From: Neotamlana sedimentorum
GTDB lineage: Bacteria; Bacteroidota; Bacteroidia; Flavobacteriales; Flavobacteriaceae
Direction: 5' to 3'
Assembly (NCBI RefSeq): GCF_000943565.1
Contig: NZ_JTDW01000001.1
Location: forward strand, 62,001 to 126,000
DNA: 64,000 bases
Positions 58,995 to 64,000 of this stretch are shown here, in pieces (positions within the stretch are counted from its first letter, which is position 1; every line of letters starts with the position of its first letter). The notes under the pieces are model-generated. The model saw only the letters and a program-made list of their open reading frames with translations, was not told the origin of the DNA and made no database searches. The translations under genes and the position numbers were made by a program.

Positions 58995-61028
58995 ATGAAC
59001 AAGAAATTAGATCAACAAGCAGCAGATAATATACGAGCACTTGCCGTTGCTATGGTAGAAAAAGCAAATTCTGGACACCCGGGAGGACCAATGGGTGGCG
59101 CAGATTTTATGCACATTTTATATTCGGAGTTTTTTAATTACGATCCTTCTGATATGGAATGGCCATTTAGAGATCGCTTTTTTATGGATGCAGGGCATTT
59201 ATCTACATTAATGTATGCACAATATTATTTATTGGGTAATTACTCAAAAGAAGATGTTTCTAATTTCAGACAATGGGGTTCAATTACTCCAGGTCACCCA
59301 GAGGTCGATGTAAAACGTGGTATAGAAAACACGTCGGGGCCACTAGGTCAAGGACACACAATGGGTGTTGGTGCAGCTATTGCTACTAAGTTTTTAGCAG
59401 CACGTTTTGGCGATTGGATTAACCATAAAGTGTATGGTTTTATTTCCGATGGTGGTATTCAAGAAGAAATATCGCAAGGTGCAGGTAGAATTGCAGGACA
59501 TTTAGGTTTAAGCAATTTTATTATGTTCTTCGATTCTAACGATATTCAATTATCAACGTCTACAGACGAAGTAACTACCGAAGATACAGCCATGAAGTAT
59601 GAAGCTTGGGGCTGGAAAGTAGTAACTATTGATGGTCACGACCACGATGCTATTCGTAAAGCATTAAAAGATGCAAATAACGAAACCGAGAAACCAACTT
59701 TAATTATTGGTAAAACCATAATGGGTAAAGGGTGTGTAACTTCAAATGGCGATATGTACGAAGGTCATTGCGAATTACACGGTAAGCCAATTGGAGCAAC
59801 CGGAGCCGATTACCATAAAACATTAGAAAATTTAGGTGCTGATGCTGAAAAACCTTTCGATATTTTTAGTGATGTTGAAGCGTTTTACAGAGATTTAATC
59901 GTAGAAAAAACAAAACAAGCAGCAGCTAAAAAAGCTGAAATAGCTGCTTGGAAACAAGATAATACAGAATTAGCAGATAAATTAGACTTTTTCTTATCTG
60001 GAAAATTACCTGAATTAGATTTTGCTTCAATAGAGCATAAAGCTGGTTTAGCAACCAGAGCAGCATCATCAAATGTGTTAGCTTATTTAGCTGAAAATGT
60101 AGAAAACATGATTGTGTCTTCTGCAGATTTATCAAATTCAGATAAAACAGATGGTTTCTTAAAGAAAACGTCTGCATTACAAAAGGGCGATTTTAGCGGT
60201 TCGTTTTTACAAGCTGGTGTTGCCGAATTAACTATGGCTTGTATAGCCAACGGTATTGCGTTACACGGTGGTGTAATTCCTGTTGTGGCAACCTTCTTTG
60301 TGTTCTCAGATTACATGAAACCAGCCATTCGTTTAAGTGCAATTCAAGAATTACCAGTAAAATACGTTTGGACGCATGATGCCTTCCGTGTAGGCGAGGA
60401 TGGACCAACGCACCAGCCAATTGAGCAAGAAGCTCAAATTCGTTTATTAGAAAAAATGCAAAACCATAGCCATAAACAAAGTTTCTTAGCCTTACGTCCT
60501 GCAGATTCTGCAGAAACTAGCGTAGCTTGGAAAATGGCTTTAGAAAATACAGATACACCTTCTGGTTTAATTTTATCGCGTCAAGGTATAAAAGATGTTC
60601 CTGCTGAAGGTTCTCGTTACGAAGCTGCATTAACTGCCGAAAAAGGAGGTTATTTGGTAAAAGAAGTTGAAAATCCAGATATTGTTCTTGTGGCTAACGG
60701 ATCGGAAGTTTCTACTTTAATTGCGGCTGCCGAAATTTTAGAAGCAGACCATAACTTAAAAGTGAGTATTGCTTCTGTAATTTCTGAAGGTTTATTTAAG
60801 CAACAACCTAAAGATTATCAAAATAGTGTTATTCCTAAAAACAAACCACTATTTGGTTTAACTGCTGGTTTACCTGTAAATTTAGAAGGTTTAGTTGGCG
60901 ATGCAGGAAAAGTGTTTGGTTTAGAGCATTTTGGTTATTCTGCACCAGCCTCTGTACTTGATGATAAATTTGGATTTACCGGAGAGAAAGTAAGCAAAGA
61001 AGTATTAGCGTATTTACAAACAAAATAA
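58995..61028 (+). CDS. tkt: transketolase
   Basis: A 677-residue full-length transketolase of the non-oxidative pentose phosphate pathway. The thiamine diphosphate motif GDWINHKVYGFISDGGIQEEISQGAG and NSGHPGGPMGGADFMHILY are at the N-terminus. The pyrimidine part has FVFSDYMKPAIRLSAI and THDAFRVGEDGPTHQPIEQ. The C-terminal domain is present (DIVLVANGSEVSTLI). It is followed 11 bases later by the transaldolase gene, which completes the C3/C7 exchange. Confidence 0.96.
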   Translation: MNKKLDQQAADNIRALAVAMVEKANSGHPGGPMGGADFMHILYSEFFNYDPSDMEWPFRDRFFMDAGHLSTLMYAQYYLLGNYSKEDVSNFRQWGSITPGHPEVDVKRGIENTSGPLGQGHTMGVGAAIATKFLAARFGDWINHKVYGFISDGGIQEEISQGAGRIAGHLGLSNFIMFFDSNDIQLSTSTDEVTTEDTAMKYEAWGWKVVTIDGHDHDAIRKALKDANNETEKPTLIIGKTIMGKGCVTSNGDMYEGHCELHGKPIGATGADYHKTLENLGADAEKPFDIFSDVEAFYRDLIVEKTKQAAAKKAEIAAWKQDNTELADKLDFFLSGKLPELDFASIEHKAGLATRAASSNVLAYLAENVENMIVSSADLSNSDKTDGFLKKTSALQKGDFSGSFLQAGVAELTMACIANGIALHGGVIPVVATFFVFSDYMKPAIRLSAIQELPVKYVWTHDAFRVGEDGPTHQPIEQEAQIRLLEKMQNHSHKQSFLALRPADSAETSVAWKMALENTDTPSGLILSRQGIKDVPAEGSRYEAALTAEKGGYLVKEVENPDIVLVANGSEVSTLIAAAEILEADHNLKVSIASVISEGLFKQQPKDYQNSVIPKNKPLFGLTAGLPVNLEGLVGDAGKVFGLEHFGYSAPASVLDDKFGFTGEKVSKEVLAYLQTK

Positions 61029-61039
61029 AACATTAAACT

Positions 61040-61696
61040 ATGAAATTTTTTATTGATACTGCCAATTTAGATGAAATCGCAGAAGCACAAGCTTTAGGTG
61101 TATTAGATGGTGTTACAACAAACCCATCTTTAATGGCTAAAGAAGGTATTACTGGCGAAGAAAATATAATAAACCACTACAAAAAAATATGTGAAATTGT
61201 TGAAGGTGACGTAAGTGCCGAAGTAATTTCGACAGATTTTGATGGTATGGTAAAAGAAGGTGAGGCTTTAGCGGCTTTAAACTCACAAATAGTTGTGAAA
61301 TTACCTTTAATTGCCGATGGTATTAAAGCGTGTAAATATTTCTCAGATAAAGGAATAAAAACCAACGTAACATTAGTGTTTTCTGCTGGTCAAGCTTTAT
61401 TAGCAGCTAAGGCAGGAGCAACTTATGTATCTCCGTTTTTAGGTCGTTTAGATGATATTTCTACAGATGGTTTAAACCTAATTGCAGAAATTCGTCAGAT
61501 TTACGATAACTACGGTTTCGGTACCCAAATTTTAGCGGCATCAATTCGTCACACAATGCACGTAATCGATTGTGCTAAGTTAGGAAGCGATGTTATGACT
61601 GGGCCATTAAAATCAATTACTGGTTTATTAAAGCACCCATTAACCGATATTGGTTTAGCTAAATTTTTAGAAGATTACAAAAAAGGAAACTCTTAA
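61040..61696 (+). CDS. small transaldolase / fructose-6-phosphate aldolase (FSA/TalC type)
   Basis: A 218-residue class I aldolase of the FSA/TalC/MipB family. The family start [13 protein letters not shown] and [13 protein letters not shown] are clear. The Schiff-base Lys is in IVVKLPLI (Lys87), and [26 protein letters not shown] follows. In Bacteroidetes this short form acts as the transaldolase with transketolase, so the adjacent tkt gene makes transaldolase more likely than free aldolase activity. Confidence 0.92.
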   Translation: MKFFIDTANLDEIAEAQALGVLDGVTTNPSLMAKEGITGEENIINHYKKICEIVEGDVSAEVISTDFDGMVKEGEALAALNSQIVVKLPLIADGIKACKYFSDKGIKTNVTLVFSAGQALLAAKAGATYVSPFLGRLDDISTDGLNLIAEIRQIYDNYGFGTQILAASIRHTMHVIDCAKLGSDVMTGPLKSITGLLKHPLTDIGLAKFLEDYKKGNS

Positions 61697-61721
61697 AAAT
61701 AAGTTTTTTTAAAATAAAATT

Positions 61722-61752
61722 AAAAGCTTCTCTTATTATTAGAGAAGCTTTT
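61722..61752 (+). terminator. terminator after the transaldolase gene
   Basis: AAAAGCTTCTCT (61722-61733) and AGAGAAGCTTTT (61741-61752) form a perfect 12-bp stem with a TATTATT loop and a T tail. Confidence 0.85.
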
Positions 61753-61792
61753 TTTATTAATTCCTGTAACATTAGCGGCGTAAGTTCGTCTA

Positions 61793-61826
61793 TTTGTTAA
61801 CGACTTAAATATTATTACTAACTTTG
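61793..61826 (+). promoter_or_regulatory. promoter of the GAF-domain gene
   Basis: TTTG (61793-61796) and TAACTTTG (61819-61826), 22 bases apart, form a good Bacteroidetes primary promoter, 30 bases ahead of the start codon at 61856. Confidence 0.6.
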
Positions 61827-61855
61827 TATATCCTTATAAACTTAACGGTAGCCAA

Positions 61856-64000
61856 ATGAATATTAACGACAACATAGATTCACCTTTAAAGCTAAATATA
61901 AGCTTTAATAAGCTTTTAGAGCAGTATGAAGTGTTGTCTAAAAGTGAAAACGAGCTTACTAATATTAAGGCTAAAAAGGTTTTAAAAATAGCGAAACAAT
62001 TTCCTGAATTACGTACAGGAATAACAGATATTAATGTTTTAAAGGAAAGAGAGCGCGAAATAGAATTTTTACTTCAAGATACGTTTAGTCCTTTATTAAC
62101 GCATAATGAAATTAAAACGGCTTCAATACCATTTCATGATTTTATATTTAATGCTTCAGAACGTTTTAAGAATATTATAAAAATAGCAGGAGACGATTTT
62201 CAGCTTCAAATTAAAAATATGGCTGAAGAAGATTCGTATATCATGTCTTGTGCTGTTATTTTAAATTATTTATTTGGTTACGAGCTAAACTTTAAGCGTC
62301 CAATTTATTATCAAATTCCAGATGAAAAAGGGATAATTCGATATTATAAAATTTTATATAATGCCGATTTTTGTGAAATAGAACCAACCAACAATGCGCC
62401 TAAAATAACGCAAGAAGATTATGACGAGCTTATCGATAATTTCGATAATATAGAACTTTGGAAAGAAAAATTTCCGCCACAAAGCTATAGTTTTAAAGGC
62501 TTTGTAATTTCTAATATTTTCGATGTTACTGCCGATCAATCTATTTCGAATATCAAATCTACATTAATAGGTGTCGATAAGCGAAATAGTAAAACCTTTA
62601 TGGATGGTTTTCAAGATATTTTCAGGTCATTACTAGGTTTAAACAGTATAAAAGTTGGTTTTTCAATTTATTTAGAAGAAGAAAAAACCTTCGAACGTGT
62701 TTATGGCGAAGGTATGGAAAGTTTTTTATTAGCTAATTCAGATTCCGAAGCTTGTAATAGCGTGTTATGCGATTGGTCTTATAATAGATTGATAAATGAA
62801 AAAAAGTTTTTTTCAATTTCAAATATTGATGAAGCCTTAAAAAAGTCTAAGGCACCACAAGTTAAATCGTTACATAATCAAGGTGTAAAAAGTGCCATTT
62901 TTGCGCCAATAGCTAATGAGGGCGAATTAATGGGGATTTTAGAAATTGTTTCTCCAGAACCCAAGGTTTTAAATAGTATTAATGCTAATAAATTGCACGA
63001 TATAATGCCATTTATAGTATCTGCGGTAGAGCGTTCTAAAGTTGAAGAAGAAAACTTAATTGAAGCTATTATTCAACAAGAATGTACTTCTATACATCCA
63101 AGTGTAGCTTGGAAATTTAAAAAAGCGGCACATAAATTTTTAAAAGAAAGTATAACTAATACAGTTGGTAAACCAAGTTTTAGTAAAATAAGTTTTGATA
63201 ATGTTTATCCGTTATTCGGGCAAATAGATGTAAAAGGTTCATCGGAAGCTAGAAATTTTGCTACCCAAAAAGATTTAGCTCTGCAACTAACTTTGGTTAG
63301 TAAAATATTAGATGCTATTCCAGAAAATGAAAAATTACCTATTTTCGAGCAGCTTCTGTTTGAAATTGAAAATTTTAACACGGAAATAAAAACAGATTTT
63401 AAAGTTGATACAGAACAACAGTTAACACGGTTTTTTAAGGATGAAATTGAACCTTTATTCATGTATTTTCTAGAAAAAAGAACTTTTGCTAAAGCAGAAA
63501 TTGAAGATTATTTTAGTAAAGTAGATAGCAATTTAGGTGTTATTTATTACTACAGAAAAAATTACGACGATACTATTGCGCTTATTAACAAAAACATGTC
63601 TGCAATTATAGATAATAAGCAAAAAGAAGCGCAAAAGATGTATCCTCACTTTTTCGAGCGTTTTAAAACTGATGGTGTTGAGCACAATATGTACATTGGA
63701 GAATCTATAACTAAAGAAGACAGTTTTAATAAAATTTATCTTTACAATTTAAGATTGTGGCAATTACAAGCTATGTACGACATGGAAAATAGTTTTTACC
63801 AAAACCAAAACGAATATCCGTTAAGTTTAGATGTCGCTTCTATGATTTTGGTGTTTAATCAACCATTATCTATACGATTTAGAATGGACGAAAAGCAATT
63901 TGATGTAGATGGTACATACAATGCACGTTACGAAGTTGTAAAAAAACGTGTAGACAAAGCCTACATTAAAGGTACAAACGAACGTGTTACTGCTAAAGGA
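61856..64000 (+). CDS. GAF-domain protein, 3' end missing
   Basis: The frame from ATG 61856 stays open for 715 codons to the window end. The start MNINDNIDSPLKLNISFNKL is followed by a helical region (KVLKIAKQFPELRTGITD) and a long unassigned segment. A GAF-like domain lies near residues 240-390 (SIKVGFSIYLEEEKTFERVYG, then KSLHNQGVKSAIFAPIANEGELMGILEIVSPEP). The rest is helical, with IHPSVAWKFKKAAHKFL near 420. I recall proteins of this build, without a kinase or output domain, in Flavobacteria. Role unknown; GAF suggests sensing a small molecule. Confidence 0.75.
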   Translation, partial: MNINDNIDSPLKLNISFNKLLEQYEVLSKSENELTNIKAKKVLKIAKQFPELRTGITDINVLKEREREIEFLLQDTFSPLLTHNEIKTASIPFHDFIFNASERFKNIIKIAGDDFQLQIKNMAEEDSYIMSCAVILNYLFGYELNFKRPIYYQIPDEKGIIRYYKILYNADFCEIEPTNNAPKITQEDYDELIDNFDNIELWKEKFPPQSYSFKGFVISNIFDVTADQSISNIKSTLIGVDKRNSKTFMDGFQDIFRSLLGLNSIKVGFSIYLEEEKTFERVYGEGMESFLLANSDSEACNSVLCDWSYNRLINEKKFFSISNIDEALKKSKAPQVKSLHNQGVKSAIFAPIANEGELMGILEIVSPEPKVLNSINANKLHDIMPFIVSAVERSKVEEENLIEAIIQQECTSIHPSVAWKFKKAAHKFLKESITNTVGKPSFSKISFDNVYPLFGQIDVKGSSEARNFATQKDLALQLTLVSKILDAIPENEKLPIFEQLLFEIENFNTEIKTDFKVDTEQQLTRFFKDEIEPLFMYFLEKRTFAKAEIEDYFSKVDSNLGVIYYYRKNYDDTIALINKNMSAIIDNKQKEAQKMYPHFFERFKTDGVEHNMYIGESITKEDSFNKIYLYNLRLWQLQAMYDMENSFYQNQNEYPLSLDVASMILVFNQPLSIRFRMDEKQFDVDGTYNARYEVVKKRVDKAYIKGTNERVTAKG

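Noticed and set aside
1-64000. CRISPR arrays, rRNA genes, insertion sequences
   Set aside because: No regularly spaced repeats, no rRNA-like stretches and no transposase-like proteins were seen in the window.

Overview
The window comes from an A+T-rich Bacteroidetes chromosome, most likely a marine-type member of the Flavobacteriaceae. The evidence is TAnnTTTG-type promoters, two ECF sigma/FecR/SusC/SusD loci, a type IX secretion C-terminal sorting domain, Bacteroidetes families such as DUF3667, DUF4230, DUF4407 and M56-TonB sensors, and little sign of Shine-Dalgarno sequences. Species cannot be named from the sequence alone.

Layout. 1-5.4 kb: end of a LuxR-type response regulator, a DUF456 protein, and a BlaI/BlaR1-like repressor and membrane protease operon behind a three-copy operator, with a TPR protein and a small lipoprotein. 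5.4-13.3 kb: glycosyltransferase and flippase-like membrane protein, ruvC, hemW and a tight run of small conserved genes, with a 48-residue membrane protein at 13.1 kb. 13.3-15.5 kb: TetR repressor, Tat-type haloacid dehalogenase and SDR, with two similar inverted repeats. 15.6-18 kb: DUF1272, NTF2-like, STAS-like and DUF4407 genes. 18-28.8 kb (minus strand): sigma, FecR, SusC, SusD, lipoprotein, di-heme cytochrome c peroxidase and an ELWxxDGT protein. 28.9-31.3 kb: EamA transporter, a GC-rich palindromic repeat and an M20 dipeptidase.

31.4-43.1 kb: an integrated element of about 11.6 kb in the 3' end of tRNA-Leu(UAG), bounded by a 16-bp direct repeat. It carries a tyrosine integrase, an RteC-like hypothetical, an excisionase-like HTH protein, a probable replication initiator with a palindrome-rich intergenic region, and a phosphorothioation-type operon in the order dndC, dndD, dndE fused to a HerA-like ATPase, a four-helix membrane protein, dndB. 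A broken DUF4007 gene lies opposite it. dndA and dndFGH are not present here. This compact Dnd variant is the most notable system in the window.

43.3-57.4 kb: a second sigma/FecR/SusC/SusD locus followed by a BACON-domain lipoprotein, an unrecognised lipoprotein, two calcineurin-like phosphoesterases and a glycerophosphodiester phosphodiesterase, which suggests organophosphate capture and breakdown. 57.6-61.7 kb: mannose-6-phosphate isomerase, transketolase and a small transaldolase. From 61.86 kb to the edge: a large GAF-domain protein, cut by the window end.
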